Part shown: positions 42,773 through 52,106 of the stretch, one piece after another
Layout: each line of letters starts with the position of its first letter
Position numbering within the stretch: the first letter of the stretch is position 1
Assembly (NCBI GenBank): GCA_902777205.1
Contig: CACYSU010000006.1
Coordinates: 1 to 64,000, forward strand
DNA from: an uncultured Rhodospirillales bacterium
Lineage (GTDB): Bacteria > Pseudomonadota > Alphaproteobacteria > CAAGCB01 > CAG-977
Length of the DNA: 64,000 nucleotides
Direction: 5' to 3'
Made by a program: the position numbers and the translations under genes
Notes under the pieces: generated by a model
Databases searched by the model: none
What the model was told of the DNA's origin: nothing
What the model saw: only the letters and a program-made list of their open reading frames with translations

Positions 42773-44692
42773 TTAATCTTCAATATGCGGCCACGCCGCT
42801 TCGGCGGTCAGTTTAGCAACTACGTCGCCAAGTGCAAGCGTTTCTTGCTTTTCCTGTCCCAAACGTCTGATCGTGACGGTTCTGTCGGCGGCCTCTTTTT
42901 TGCCGATGACCAGCACGACGGGAACCTTTTTCATCGAATGTTCGCGGATCTTGTAGCTGATCTTTTCGTTGCGCAGGTCGATTTCGGCGCGGATGCCGGC
43001 CTTTTTCAACGCTTTGACCACTTCGGCCGCGTATTCGTCGCCGTCGTCGGTGATCGTCGCGACGACCGCCTGAACGGGCGCCAGCCAGAACGGGAATTTG
43101 CCCGCGTAATGTTCGATCATGATGCCCGTAAAGCGTTCCAGCGAACCGAACAAAGCGCGGTGCAGCATGATCGGACGGTGTTTTTCGCCGTCTTCGCCGA
43201 TATAGGAAACGTCGAAACGTTCCGGCAGGTTCATGTCAACCTGCAGCGTGCCCAGCTGCCATTCGCGGCCGATCGCGTCTTTGACCTTGAAGTCCAGTTT
43301 CGGGCCGTAGAACGCGCCGTCGCCGGGGTTCAGCGTGTATTTATAGCCCATATCGGTCAACGCCTGCGCCAACGCGGTTTCCGTTTTATCCCACAATTCG
43401 TCGGCGCCGATGCGTTCGGCGGGGCGGGTGGACAGTTTGATGCTGACATCTTTCAATCCGAACGCGTCGTAGATGTCCAGCATCAGGCGGACAACCTTCT
43501 GACATTCGTCCTCCAGCTGTTCGGGCGTGCAGAAAATGTGCGCGTCGTCCTGCGTGAACGCGCGGACGCGGAACAATCCGTGCAGCGCGCCGGACGCTTC
43601 ATAGCGGTGGACGCGGCCGAATTCGGCGATGTACTGCGGCAGGTCGCGGTAGGATTTGATGCCCTGTTTGAACACCAGAATACCGCCGGGGCAGTTCATC
43701 GGCTTGACGCAGAAAACGCGGTCTTCGATCGTGGTCGTGAACATATTTTCGCGGTACCAGTCCCAATGCCCCGACGTTTCCCACAAAACGCGGTCCATGA
43801 TCTGCGGCGTGTTGATTTCGACATAGCCGACATCGTTTTGCCGTTTGCGCAGATAGTTGATCAGCGTCTGGAACAGCGTCCAGCCGTGCGGATGCCAGAA
43901 AATGTCGCCGGGGGCGACATCCTCGAAATGGAACAGATCCATTTCGCGTCCCAGCTTGCGGTGGTCGCGTTTTTCGGCCTCTTCCAGCTGAACCAGATAG
44001 GCGTCCAGAGCTTTTTTGTCCGCCCACGCCGTGCCGTAAATGCGCTGCAGCTGTTCGCGCGAAGAATCGCCGCGCCAATACGCGCCCGCGACCTTCATCA
44101 ATTTGAACGCCTTGCCGACCTTTCCCGTGGACGGCAGATGCGGGCCGCGGCACAGGTCGATGAAGCCGCCCTGACGGTAAAAGCTGATTACCGCGTCGGC
44201 GGGCAGGTCTTCGATCAATTCGACCTTGTATTTTTCGCCTTTGTTTTTGAAAAAGGCGATGGCGTCTTCGCGGGATTTTTCCTCGCGCACAATGGGTTCG
44301 TCGCGATCGACGATTTCCGCCATGCGTTTTTCAATGGCTTCCAAATCGGCCAAAGTGAACGGTTTTTCCCGCGCGAAATCGTAATAGAAGCCGTTTTCGA
44401 TCGCCGGTCCGATCGTCACCTGCGTTTCGGGGTACAGTTCCTGCACCGCCTGCGCCATGACGTGCGAACAGGTGTGGCGGATGATGTCCAGCCCTTCGGG
44501 CGATTTCGCGGTGATGATGTCGATGTCGGCGTCGGACGCGATCGGCGTCGCCAGATCCTGCAATTTGCCGTTGACTTTGATCGCCAAAGCCGCTTTGGCC
44601 AGTCCCGCGCCGATTTTTGCGGCGATTTGCGCCCCGTCGGTCGCCCCGTCGAATGACAGCACTGAGCTGTCGGGAAGTTTAATCGAAACCAT
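42773..44692 (-). CDS. thrS: Threonyl-tRNA synthetase
   Basis: 639 aa. It has the N-terminal TGS domain (1-60), an editing domain with the zinc-type motifs HTCSHVMAQAV and the later second His/Cys pair, the class II catalytic core (FWHPHGWTLFQTL, RVHRYEASGALHGLFRVRAFTQDDAH, MNCPGG) and an anticodon-binding domain. It charges tRNA-Thr. Co-transcribed with infC, as in most bacteria. The promoter overlaps the end of the neighbouring GT-C gene. Confidence 0.97.
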   Translation of the reverse strand: MVSIKLPDSSVLSFDGATDGAQIAAKIGAGLAKAALAIKVNGKLQDLATPIASDADIDIITAKSPEGLDIIRHTCSHVMAQAVQELYPETQVTIGPAIENGFYYDFAREKPFTLADLEAIEKRMAEIVDRDEPIVREEKSREDAIAFFKNKGEKYKVELIEDLPADAVISFYRQGGFIDLCRGPHLPSTGKVGKAFKLMKVAGAYWRGDSSREQLQRIYGTAWADKKALDAYLVQLEEAEKRDHRKLGREMDLFHFEDVAPGDIFWHPHGWTLFQTLINYLRKRQNDVGYVEINTPQIMDRVLWETSGHWDWYRENMFTTTIEDRVFCVKPMNCPGGILVFKQGIKSYRDLPQYIAEFGRVHRYEASGALHGLFRVRAFTQDDAHIFCTPEQLEDECQKVVRLMLDIYDAFGLKDVSIKLSTRPAERIGADELWDKTETALAQALTDMGYKYTLNPGDGAFYGPKLDFKVKDAIGREWQLGTLQVDMNLPERFDVSYIGEDGEKHRPIMLHRALFGSLERFTGIMIEHYAGKFPFWLAPVQAVVATITDDGDEYAAEVVKALKKAGIRAEIDLRNEKISYKIREHSMKKVPVVLVIGKKEAADRTVTIRRLGQEKQETLALGDVVAKLTAEAAWPHIED

Positions 44693-44732
44693 GAAAACAG
44701 TCTTCTTTCATATTAAAGTTTTAGATGCGCGC

Positions 44733-44761
44733 ATTGTAATTCCGCTTTGTCCGGTATTCAA
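44733..44761 (-). promoter_or_regulatory. Promoter of thrS-infC
   Basis: Minus strand TTGAAT (44761-44756), 17-bp spacer, TACAAT (44738-44733). Confidence 0.7.
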
Positions 44762-44764
44762 GAC

Positions 44765-46411
44765 CTAATCCGCTTTTTTTCCGTCGATAATGCCCATGTA
44801 CAGGTTGGGAAACGTTTTCAGCAGACTTTGTTCGTCGCCGACGCAGGCGAAGTAAAACAGCGGCTTTTCCCCCGAAACGACGGAAAGCGCGTTCAGCGGC
44901 CGGCAAACGTCGTTCAAAAAAGGAAAGGCCGTGTGGCCGATCGCGACAAACGCGCCGTCGTGGCCGTTGATGACCGCCGCGGTTTTTTCCTTGAATTTGC
45001 CGTATCCCGTGATGCCGTGGGGGGCGATCGCCCAGGTCGAATCCATTTGCGTCGAAAAGCTCATCGCCCGCGATTGCGGATGCCGTTTCAGCCAATCGAC
45101 GACCAGATGCGTGGACGGTTCGTTTAAAATGAAAATCAGCGAATTGTCCGGAATGTCAAACCCGTTCGGCAACGCGATGACGCTTTTGCGGCCGCGCAGG
45201 TGGCTGGTTTCCGACGAAAACGGCGTGACCAGCATCGCGGCGCAGACGAAAACGCACAAGGGAACGTAGGCGCGGCGGAACAGTTTTTTCGATTTCGGCG
45301 CGACGGAAAGCAGGGCGGTTCCGAACAGCACCGGCAGCACGGTTTCAAACGGGATGACGTACCGGATGATGGAAAAGAAAAACAGCCAGACCAGAAACGA
45401 CACTCCCGCGAACGTCATCAAAAACAACGTTTGCGGCCGCGGCTTCGGCGCGTTTTGAAACGTGCGCGAACACAGGAAAACCGCGCCGAACAGGTACATG
45501 AAGTAAAACCGGACATCCGTGAACCGGTAAAACCCGACCAGCTCTTTTTTCTTTGTGTGGTTGATCAGTTCCAGCGGGACGGACAGGGCGCGTCCGACGG
45601 AACGGGCGGCGACGTGGATTTGGTCGCGCGTGTTGATTTCCGGAAACCACGGGGATTTGAAAACCGTGTTGAACAGCGGGAAAAACGGGCTGTTGTAGTT
45701 TTGCCACATCAGATACATCCAGTATCCGTTGAACGCCAGAAATCCGGCCAGTCCGCCCGCGATGAACAAAAGCAGCGTCTTGACGGGGGCGGACGAAATC
45801 CTTTTGCAAAACAGGATGAAAGCGATCCCCGATGTCAGGCAGTAAATCGCCGACGTGTATTTCAGCCCCGCGGCCGATCCCAGCAGAACGCCCGCGATGA
45901 AAACGGTTTTCAGGTTCGCCGCCGCCGGACGGGCGATCAGCTTCAACAGCAGGTAAACGCCGGTCAGGACAAGGATCGAAACGGGGATTTCATTGGTCGA
46001 ACTGCCGATTTGAAACCATGTCGCGAACCCCGTCGCACCGGCGCACAGCGATAACGCCGCCGCGATCCGCCCCCGACGCGTCGATGTGTCGAAAAACAGG
46101 CGGTTGATCAGGAACAGAACGTACATCAGTCCGCCGAAAAACAGCCCCGTAAAGAAACTGTACAGCGGGACGCAGTTGTTGAACGCGCGGATCAGCAGAT
46201 AGACGACACCGTCCGCCAGCGGGTTGAAAAACGACATGATGAACGCCGGCGCCAGATCGAACCCGACGCGGCCGTTCAGCAGGGCGAACCCGTTGTAATA
46301 GTGGTAATTGTACAAATCCCACGTGTTTTCATGGCGCAGGACGGCGGAAACCAGCCCGCCCGCGATCAAAAACAGGAAAAAAACGAAAATCCCCTTCCGC
46401 TTCGCCGTCAT
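44765..46411 (-). CDS. Polytopic GT-C-type glycosyltransferase-like membrane protein
   Basis: 548 aa, with about 11-12 membrane helices and a C-terminal soluble portion (about 430-548). The first loop, ENTWDLYNYHYYNGFALL, carries an acidic residue after helix 1, as in GT39/GT83-like GT-C enzymes that use lipid-linked sugars. The start overlaps the stop of the GT4 gene by 4 nt (ATGA), so the two are translationally coupled. A role in glycan transfer in the envelope is inferred from fold and context. Donor and acceptor are unknown. Confidence 0.65.
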   Translation of the reverse strand: MTAKRKGIFVFFLFLIAGGLVSAVLRHENTWDLYNYHYYNGFALLNGRVGFDLAPAFIMSFFNPLADGVVYLLIRAFNNCVPLYSFFTGLFFGGLMYVLFLINRLFFDTSTRRGRIAAALSLCAGATGFATWFQIGSSTNEIPVSILVLTGVYLLLKLIARPAAANLKTVFIAGVLLGSAAGLKYTSAIYCLTSGIAFILFCKRISSAPVKTLLLFIAGGLAGFLAFNGYWMYLMWQNYNSPFFPLFNTVFKSPWFPEINTRDQIHVAARSVGRALSVPLELINHTKKKELVGFYRFTDVRFYFMYLFGAVFLCSRTFQNAPKPRPQTLFLMTFAGVSFLVWLFFFSIIRYVIPFETVLPVLFGTALLSVAPKSKKLFRRAYVPLCVFVCAAMLVTPFSSETSHLRGRKSVIALPNGFDIPDNSLIFILNEPSTHLVVDWLKRHPQSRAMSFSTQMDSTWAIAPHGITGYGKFKEKTAAVINGHDGAFVAIGHTAFPFLNDVCRPLNALSVVSGEKPLFYFACVGDEQSLLKTFPNLYMGIIDGKKAD

Positions 46412-47574
46412 TTGTCCGCGTTTGCCTTTTCGATGATTTCACGGTAAAGGGCGATCGTTTTTTCGCACATTTTCGTTTTGGAAAAATCGTCGCGCACGCT
46501 TTTGACGGCGGCTTCGGTCATTTTCTTTTTCTGCTCCGCGGTCATGTCCAGAACGGCGTCCAGCTTTTGCGCCAAATCGGCGGCGTCGCCGTGTTTGAAC
46601 AAAAATCCCGTTTCGCCGTCGCGGATCGTTTCCGTCGCGCCGCCGTGGTCGGGGCCGACGACCAGCCGCCCCATGGCCTGCGCTTCGGGGACGACGCGGC
46701 CGAACGCCTCGGGATCGGTGGAGGCGGACACGACGATGTCGGACAGCATATAGGCCACGTCCATTTCGCTGCAATGGTCAACCATTTGCACAACGCCCGT
46801 CAGCCCCAGCTTTTTAATCTTCCGTTCCAGTTCGCGGCGGTATCCCGTCCGCCCCTGATCCGAACCGACGAACAGGCAGCGCACGTTTTTGTGTTTCATT
46901 TGCGCCAAAGCGTCCAGCATGACGATCTGGCCTTTCCAGCGGGTCAGACGGCCGGGCAGCATGATGACGGGCAAATCTTCGGGCAGACGCCATTTCTGCG
47001 ACAGGGCGATCATGCGTTCCTGCGACACCTGCGCCGTGTTGAACCGGTCGATGTCGGCGCCGCGGTGGATGACGCGGATCGTTTCAGGATCCTTTTCGGG
47101 ATAGTGTTCCAGAATGTAGTTTTTGATAAAGTTCGACACGGCGATCGTCATCACGCCGTCGATCATAACCTTGTTGTATCCCCTTTTAATATTGAACGGT
47201 CCCATGTTGTACGCGCCGTGGAACGTCGTCAAGAAAGGGACGCCCGTCATTTCGCACGCCCATTTGGCGCACCACGCCGGCGCGCGGGATCGGGCGTGAA
47301 CGATGTCAACGTTCTTTTCCTTGATGATTTTCGCCAGTTTCGCGGCGTTGCGGCGCATGGTGAACCAGTTTTTGGAATAAACGGGCAAAGCGATGTGTTC
47401 CGTTCCCCCGCGTTCCAGATCGTGCACCAACCGCCCGCCGCCGGAAACGACAACGGATGTCCAGCCGGCGTCTTTGATCGCGGCGGCGATTTCGGTCGTG
47501 CCGCGTTCGACGCCGCCGGTTTCCAATCGCGGCAAAATTTGCAGGATGACGGGATTCTTTTTCTGATCAGTCAT
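46408..47574 (-). CDS. GT4-family glycosyltransferase
   Basis: 388 aa GT-B enzyme. The N-terminal ILPRLETGGVERGTTEIA is the acceptor-side glycine-rich region. The C-terminal donor-binding part contains LPGRLTRWKGQ and the E-x7-E motif within DPEAFGRVVPEAQAMG. It is a retaining GT4 transferase of the type used for lipopolysaccharide core or O-chain. It lies in a four-gene minus-strand run: fzlA-like, lipoprotein, this gene, GT-C. Confidence 0.88.
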   Translation of the reverse strand: MTDQKKNPVILQILPRLETGGVERGTTEIAAAIKDAGWTSVVVSGGGRLVHDLERGGTEHIALPVYSKNWFTMRRNAAKLAKIIKEKNVDIVHARSRAPAWCAKWACEMTGVPFLTTFHGAYNMGPFNIKRGYNKVMIDGVMTIAVSNFIKNYILEHYPEKDPETIRVIHRGADIDRFNTAQVSQERMIALSQKWRLPEDLPVIMLPGRLTRWKGQIVMLDALAQMKHKNVRCLFVGSDQGRTGYRRELERKIKKLGLTGVVQMVDHCSEMDVAYMLSDIVVSASTDPEAFGRVVPEAQAMGRLVVGPDHGGATETIRDGETGFLFKHGDAADLAQKLDAVLDMTAEQKKKMTEAAVKSVRDDFSKTKMCEKTIALYREIIEKANADK

Positions 47575-47598
47575 GATTTTTTCCGATTCGTTTCAAAG

Positions 47599-47973
47599 TT
47601 AAAGCGGGCCGCCGTAGGGACGGCGTTCACGGTATCCGGCTTTGCGCATACAGCGCGCGTAACGCCAGTAAATGACGGTTTTCGACGGGGTGGCCGTGTT
47701 GACGAAAACGGGCATCGCGCCGGGGTAGGGGGAATAGTTCGCCCAGATGCCGCCGTCTTTCAAATTCAGCCGCAGATCCAGCGTTTCGGGACCCATCGGG
47801 TCGAACCCGATGCGACGCCACGGCCAGAAATCGGCTTGGCGCAGGCATTTGTTGTGATCGCTGACGAACCTGTCCGCGCCGGTGTTGTCTTTCGCCCAAT
47901 AATAAACGCGCGTCGGCGAAGAGCAGGCGGTCAGCAGCAGGATAAGGGCGAACAGTCGGCAAATGCGTTTCAT
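47599..47973 (-). CDS. Small lipoprotein of unknown function
   Basis: 124 aa. The lipobox LLTAC gives a predicted lipid-anchored mature N-terminus at Cys17. The mature protein is basic, with Trp- and Tyr-rich segments (RVYYWAKDN, FWPWRRIGF) and two further cysteines (NKCLRQ and RCMRKAGY). It lies 10 bases after the fzlA-like gene and 24 before GT4, in one transcription unit. No family is recognised. Confidence 0.7.
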   Translation of the reverse strand: MKRICRLFALILLLTACSSPTRVYYWAKDNTGADRFVSDHNKCLRQADFWPWRRIGFDPMGPETLDLRLNLKDGGIWANYSPYPGAMPVFVNTATPSKTVIYWRYARCMRKAGYRERRPYGGPL

Positions 47974-47983
47974 GGCGGTATCC

Positions 47984-48667
47984 TTAAAAATCCAAATCCC
48001 CGTAATGCGGCGCGGCGATGACCCCCGTGATCCGGTCGGCCAGAACGGGACGGAACGACGGTCGGGATTTGACGCGCGCGTACCAGTTTTTCGTTTCCTC
48101 GAACGCGGGCAGCCCGTTTTCCGTTTTGTCCCAAGGCACTTCGCCGAGGTAGTCCAGCACGGAAAACTGCGCCGCCGCCGCGAAATCGGCCATGGAAAAC
48201 GCTTCGCCGGCCAGCCAGTTGCGCTGTTTCAACAGCCATTCCATATAATTCATATGTCCGGCCAGATTCGTTTTCCCCGCGCGGATCGCGTCGGAATCCG
48301 GCACGCCGCCCGTCAGGCGTTTCATAATCTTTTCGCCGGCCAGATAATAGGTGACTTCGTGGAAAAACTTGTCGTCGAACCAATCGCACAGGCGGCGGAC
48401 TTCGGCTTTGTCGCGGGCGTACGCGCCGAACAGGGGGCGCGACGTGATTTCGTCGATGTATTCGCAAATCGGGTGGTGGCCGCACAGGATGTGGCCGTCG
48501 GGTTCCTCCAGCACGGGGACTTCGCCCGCCGGATTCATGGCCAGAAACTCCGGCCGGTATTTCCACGGTTCTTCGGTTTTTGTCGTGAATTCCAGCCCCT
48601 TTTCCGCCAGCACAAGACGCACCTTGCGGGAAAAGGGGTCGGCCGGATGATGGTAAAGCGTGTACAT
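47984..48667 (-). CDS. fzlA: GST-fold protein, FzlA-like
   Basis: 227 aa. The N-terminal thioredoxin-like half (MYTLYHHPADPFSRKVRLVL, then NPAGEVPVL) and the C-terminal all-helical half are of GST type. The C-terminus RPSFRPVLADRITG...PHYGDLDF closely resembles FzlA, the FtsZ-binding protein of Caulobacter needed for constriction. It is assigned on that basis and not on glutathione chemistry. The following envelope genes are in the same direction. Confidence 0.75.
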   Translation of the reverse strand: MYTLYHHPADPFSRKVRLVLAEKGLEFTTKTEEPWKYRPEFLAMNPAGEVPVLEEPDGHILCGHHPICEYIDEITSRPLFGAYARDKAEVRRLCDWFDDKFFHEVTYYLAGEKIMKRLTGGVPDSDAIRAGKTNLAGHMNYMEWLLKQRNWLAGEAFSMADFAAAAQFSVLDYLGEVPWDKTENGLPAFEETKNWYARVKSRPSFRPVLADRITGVIAAPHYGDLDF

Positions 48668-48795
48668 GGCGGATTTCCTGAAAATAACGACAGTCCTTTT
48701 TATTTTTTATCGAAAAATGGTTTATAGCTTGTAAATTTTGAAAAAAAACTTCACAGTGTCCGCGTCATTATTCAACGTGATGAAAGGATACGCCC

Positions 48796-49590
48796 ATGCT
48801 GCAAACGGTTGTTCTGGCTTTGGTGCAAAGCGTCACCGAATTTCTGCCGGTCAGTTCGTCGGCGCACCTGATTTTGGCGCCGCGGCTGTTCGGGTGGCCG
48901 GATCAGGGGATGGCCGCGGATATCGCGCTGCACGTCGGAACGCTGTTTTCCGTCGCGCTTTATTTCCGGCGGGATGTCGCCGCCGCGGTCGCGGGCGGAT
49001 TCGATTTGCTGAAAAGGGCGTTTTCGACGCCGCGGGCGCGCTTGGCGTTGAATTTGGGCGCCGCGTGCGTTCCCGTGTTTCTGATCGGATTCTTTTGCAA
49101 CGATTATATCGAGGAAAACTTCCGCAGCCCGCGGGTGATCGCCGTCACCGCGATCGTTTTCGGCGTTTTGCTGTATCTGGCGGACAGAACCGGAAAAACG
49201 GACGGCGCCGTCGCGGATATGACGGTCAAGCAGGCGCTGCTGATCGGCGCGGCGCAGGTGCTGGCGCTGATTCCGGGGGTCAGCCGGTCGGGCGTGACGA
49301 TGACGGCGGCGCGGGCGTTGGGAATCGGCCGCGCGGAATCGGCGCGTTTTTCGATGCTGCTGTCCGTTCCGACGATCGGCGCGGCGGGCGCGCTGGGCGT
49401 TTTGAAGATTTTGACGGCCGCCGAATCGCAAACGCTGTCCGTTCCGGAGATCGGAACGGGCGTTCTGCTGTCGTTCGCGGGCGGCGTTCTGGCAATCGGA
49501 TTTTTGATGAAATGGCTGAAAAACTCTTCGTTTGCGGTGTTCGCGGCGTACCGGATCGCATTGGGAATTTATCTTTTTTGCATTTTTTGA
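48796..49590 (+). CDS. uppP: Undecaprenyl-diphosphatase
   Basis: 264 aa BacA-type membrane phosphatase with about eight helices. The two conserved motifs are present: SVTEFLPVSSSAHLIL near the start and GVSRSGVTMTAARALG at about 158-173. It recycles the undecaprenyl carrier lipid for peptidoglycan and LPS. GAAAGGA precedes the ATG. It ends just before the tRNA-Leu promoter. Confidence 0.95.
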   Translation: MLQTVVLALVQSVTEFLPVSSSAHLILAPRLFGWPDQGMAADIALHVGTLFSVALYFRRDVAAAVAGGFDLLKRAFSTPRARLALNLGAACVPVFLIGFFCNDYIEENFRSPRVIAVTAIVFGVLLYLADRTGKTDGAVADMTVKQALLIGAAQVLALIPGVSRSGVTMTAARALGIGRAESARFSMLLSVPTIGAAGALGVLKILTAAESQTLSVPEIGTGVLLSFAGGVLAIGFLMKWLKNSSFAVFAAYRIALGIYLFCIF

Positions 49591-49599
49591 TTTTTTTTG

Positions 49600-49628
49600 T
49601 TGACGAACGGTTCGCTTCGTAATAAAAG
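49600..49628 (+). promoter_or_regulatory. Promoter of tRNA-Leu
   Basis: TTGACG at 49600-49605 and TAAAAG at 49623-49628 with a 17-bp spacer; an alternative -10, TAATAA, lies at 49620-49625. Confidence 0.55.
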
Positions 49629-49647
49629 AACGGCTGTAGCTTGTTTT

Positions 49648-49734
49648 GCCCAAATGGCGGAATTGGTAGACGCGCTAGCTTCAGGTGCTAGTACTCGCAA
49701 GGGTGTGTAGGTTCGAGTCCTATTTTGGGCACCA
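49648..49734 (+). tRNA. tRNA-Leu(CAG)
   Basis: 87 nt. Acceptor GCCCAAA/TTTGGGC with encoded CCA, a long variable arm typical of class II tRNAs, and anticodon CAG in the loop CTTCAGG. Confidence 0.96.
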
Positions 49735-49752
49735 AGACAAGCTTCTAAAGGC

Positions 49753-49783
49753 AAGGGGCGGTTTTTCAGCCCCTTTCTTTTTT
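49753..49783 (+). terminator. Terminator of tRNA-Leu
   Basis: Stem AAGGGGC / GCCCCTT, 9-nt loop, then TTT-C-TTTTTT. Confidence 0.8.
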
Positions 49784-49805
49784 GGACGAAAGGGGAATGG
49801 AGTCA

Positions 49806-50420
49806 ATGACGCAAATTTACTTTCACGAAGGGGATTTGCCCGCGTCTGTTCATTTTTCGGGCGCCGTGGCCGTCGATACCGAAACGATGGGGTTGGAATT
49901 GCACCGCGACCGGCTGTGTCTGGTTCAGCTGGGGGACGGCAAGGGAAACGCCCATATCGCCCGTTTCAAAAAAGGATGCTATGACGCGCCGAATCTGAAA
50001 GCGCTGTTGCAGGACGCGTCCGTTTTAAAGATTTTCCAATACGCCCGATTCGATGTCGCGGCGCTGTATTTGTATCTGGGGGTCGTGTGCGCGCCGGTCT
50101 ATTGCACCAAGGTCGCGTCCAAAATCGCCCGCACGAACGCCCCGTCGCACAGCCTGAAATCGCTGTGTTCGTCCCTGCTGGGCGTCGAACTGGAAAAGGA
50201 ACAGCAGTGTTCCGACTGGGGGGCGGACGAATTGAGCGAAGAACAGCTGAAATACGCCGCGAACGACGTTTTGTACCTGCACGCTTTAAAGGAAAAGTTG
50301 GACGCTTTGCTGGAACGCGAAGGACGCGCGGCCTATGCGCGGGCGTGTTTCGATTTTCTGCCGCACGTCGGCATGATGGACATCGCGGGGTTTGATTGCT
50401 GCGATGTTTTGGTTCACTGA
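49806..50420 (+). CDS. RNase D-like 3'-5' exonuclease without HRDC domain
   Basis: 204 aa from ATG 49806 (MTQIYFHEGD), with GGAG and AGGGGA upstream; ATG 49797 is possible. DEDD motifs are present: VAVDTETMG (Asp, Glu), the QYARFDVAAL region and YAANDVLYLHAL. It lacks the C-terminal HRDC domain of the other RNase D (20061-21218), so it is the short form common in Alphaproteobacteria. It precedes kdsD by 21 bases and so may share its transcript. Confidence 0.88.
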   Translation: MTQIYFHEGDLPASVHFSGAVAVDTETMGLELHRDRLCLVQLGDGKGNAHIARFKKGCYDAPNLKALLQDASVLKIFQYARFDVAALYLYLGVVCAPVYCTKVASKIARTNAPSHSLKSLCSSLLGVELEKEQQCSDWGADELSEEQLKYAANDVLYLHALKEKLDALLEREGRAAYARACFDFLPHVGMMDIAGFDCCDVLVH

Positions 50421-50441
50421 TTTTTCAACGGGGATTTTTCG

Positions 50442-51413
50442 ATGCTGACACCCGCCGATCTTTTGCAAACCGCCCATTATGTTCTGGATTTGGAAAGCGA
50501 ATCCCTGAAACTGCTGTCCGACAGTCTGGATGATTCATTCGTTCAGGCGGTTAATACGATCAACGCGGCCAAAGGACGCGTCGTCATCACCGGCATGGGC
50601 AAAAGCGGGCACGTCGGCCGCAAAATCGCCGCGTCGCTGTCGTCGTTGGGAACAACGGCGTACTTCGTCCACCCCGGCGAAGCCAGTCACGGTGATTTGG
50701 GCATGATCGAACCCGATGACATCGTGATCGCGCTGTCCAATTCCGGCGAAGCCCCCGAATTGGGCGACATCATCGCGTTCTGCCGCCGTTTCGGCATCAA
50801 GATCATCGGCATGACCGGCAAACGCGACAGCACGCTGGGGCGTCAGTCCGACGTTGTGCTGTGCCTGCCCCCGATCAAGGAAGCCTGCCCGTTCGGCATG
50901 GCGCCGACGACTTCGACGACGCTGATGATGGCGTTGGGCGACGCTTTGGCGATCGCTTTGCTGAAAATGCACAATTTTTCCAAGGACGAATACAAACTGC
51001 GCCACCCCGGCGGAAAGCTGGGCAAAATGATGCTGACGGTCGCCGATTTGATGCATACGGGCGACGAAATGCCGCTGGTCAAACCGGATCTGAACATGGC
51101 GGATGCTTTGGTCGAAATGAGCGACAAGGGATTCGGATGCTTGGGCGTGGTTGACGGCGACGGCAAATTCTGCGGCGTGTTCACCGACGGCGATTTGCGC
51201 CGCGCCATGGCGCCCGACCTGCTGACGAAAACGGTCGGCGACGTGATGACGCGCACGCCGAAAACGACGACGACGCAGACGCTGGCGATCGACGCGCTGC
51301 GCATCATGAACACGACGGGCAAGGGGATCACCAGCCTGTTCGTCATCGGCGCGGACAACCGTCCGGTCGGATTGCTGCATATGCACGACTGCCTGCGCGC
51401 CGGAGTCGCCTGA
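50442..51413 (+). CDS. kdsD: Arabinose-5-phosphate isomerase, KdsD/KpsF
   Basis: 323 aa. The N-terminal SIS sugar-phosphate domain has TGMGKSGHVGRKIAASLSSLG and HPGEASHGDLGM. Two CBS domains follow (about 205-260 and 275-323). It makes D-arabinose 5-phosphate, the first step to Kdo for LPS. The lptC start overlaps its stop by one base (TGATG), placing Kdo synthesis and LPS transport in one operon. Confidence 0.95.
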   Translation: MLTPADLLQTAHYVLDLESESLKLLSDSLDDSFVQAVNTINAAKGRVVITGMGKSGHVGRKIAASLSSLGTTAYFVHPGEASHGDLGMIEPDDIVIALSNSGEAPELGDIIAFCRRFGIKIIGMTGKRDSTLGRQSDVVLCLPPIKEACPFGMAPTTSTTLMMALGDALAIALLKMHNFSKDEYKLRHPGGKLGKMMLTVADLMHTGDEMPLVKPDLNMADALVEMSDKGFGCLGVVDGDGKFCGVFTDGDLRRAMAPDLLTKTVGDVMTRTPKTTTTQTLAIDALRIMNTTGKGITSLFVIGADNRPVGLLHMHDCLRAGVA

Positions 51414-52105
51414 TGGCCGGAAAGGTGGTCGATATCAGCGATGTCAAGTGGGGCAAAACCCGCACGGCGGGCGCGGCCGATTGGCAGCGCCGTCAGACAA
51501 AGCGGATGAACCGCCACAGCCGTTTGGTCGTTTCCCTGAAAGTCCTGTTCCCCAGTTTGGCGGCCGTTTTGGTCGGGCTGGTGATTTTGTGGCCGCAAAT
51601 GATGGCGCAGCAGGAGGAAAACATTTCCCTGATCGCCGAAGAGGTGGACAAGCTGAAACTGCCCGACGATCAGGCGATGGTCAATCCGCGCTTTTTCGTC
51701 GTGGACGCAGCCGGCGAACCGTTCAACCTGACGGCGCAGACCGCTTACGAGCTGGAGGGCGACACCCGCCGCGTCCAGCTGGACGGGATCAAGGCCGATT
51801 TATTGCGCAAGGACGACCGCTGGTACGCTTTGGACGCCGAAACGGGCATCTATTCGCAGGCGGACGACACGATGGAATTGCTGAAACAGGTCAGCCTTTA
51901 TACCGAAACCGGCGATGAAATCGAAACGACGCAGGCGTTGGTCGATATGAAAAACCGCAGCGTTCGGGGCGACAGGGACGTGTTCGTCCGCACGCCGTCC
52001 GGATTCGCCCGCGCCGAAGGATTCTCAATCACGCAGAACGGAACGGTCGTCCGCCTGACGGGCAGGACGAAAGCCGTTTTTTATCCCGATAACGAGGAAG
52101 AATGA
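51413..52105 (+). CDS. lptC: LPS export protein LptC
   Basis: 230 aa bitopic protein. A basic cytoplasmic N-terminus is followed by a single membrane helix (about 41-58: VLFPSLAAVLVGLVIL) and a periplasmic beta-jellyroll. The NPRFFVVDAAGEPFNLTAQ region is typical of alphaproteobacterial LptC. It receives LPS from LptBFG and passes it to LptA. It overlaps kdsD and is one base from lptA. Confidence 0.88.
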   Translation: MAGKVVDISDVKWGKTRTAGAADWQRRQTKRMNRHSRLVVSLKVLFPSLAAVLVGLVILWPQMMAQQEENISLIAEEVDKLKLPDDQAMVNPRFFVVDAAGEPFNLTAQTAYELEGDTRRVQLDGIKADLLRKDDRWYALDAETGIYSQADDTMELLKQVSLYTETGDEIETTQALVDMKNRSVRGDRDVFVRTPSGFARAEGFSITQNGTVVRLTGRTKAVFYPDNEEE

Positions 52106-52106
52106 A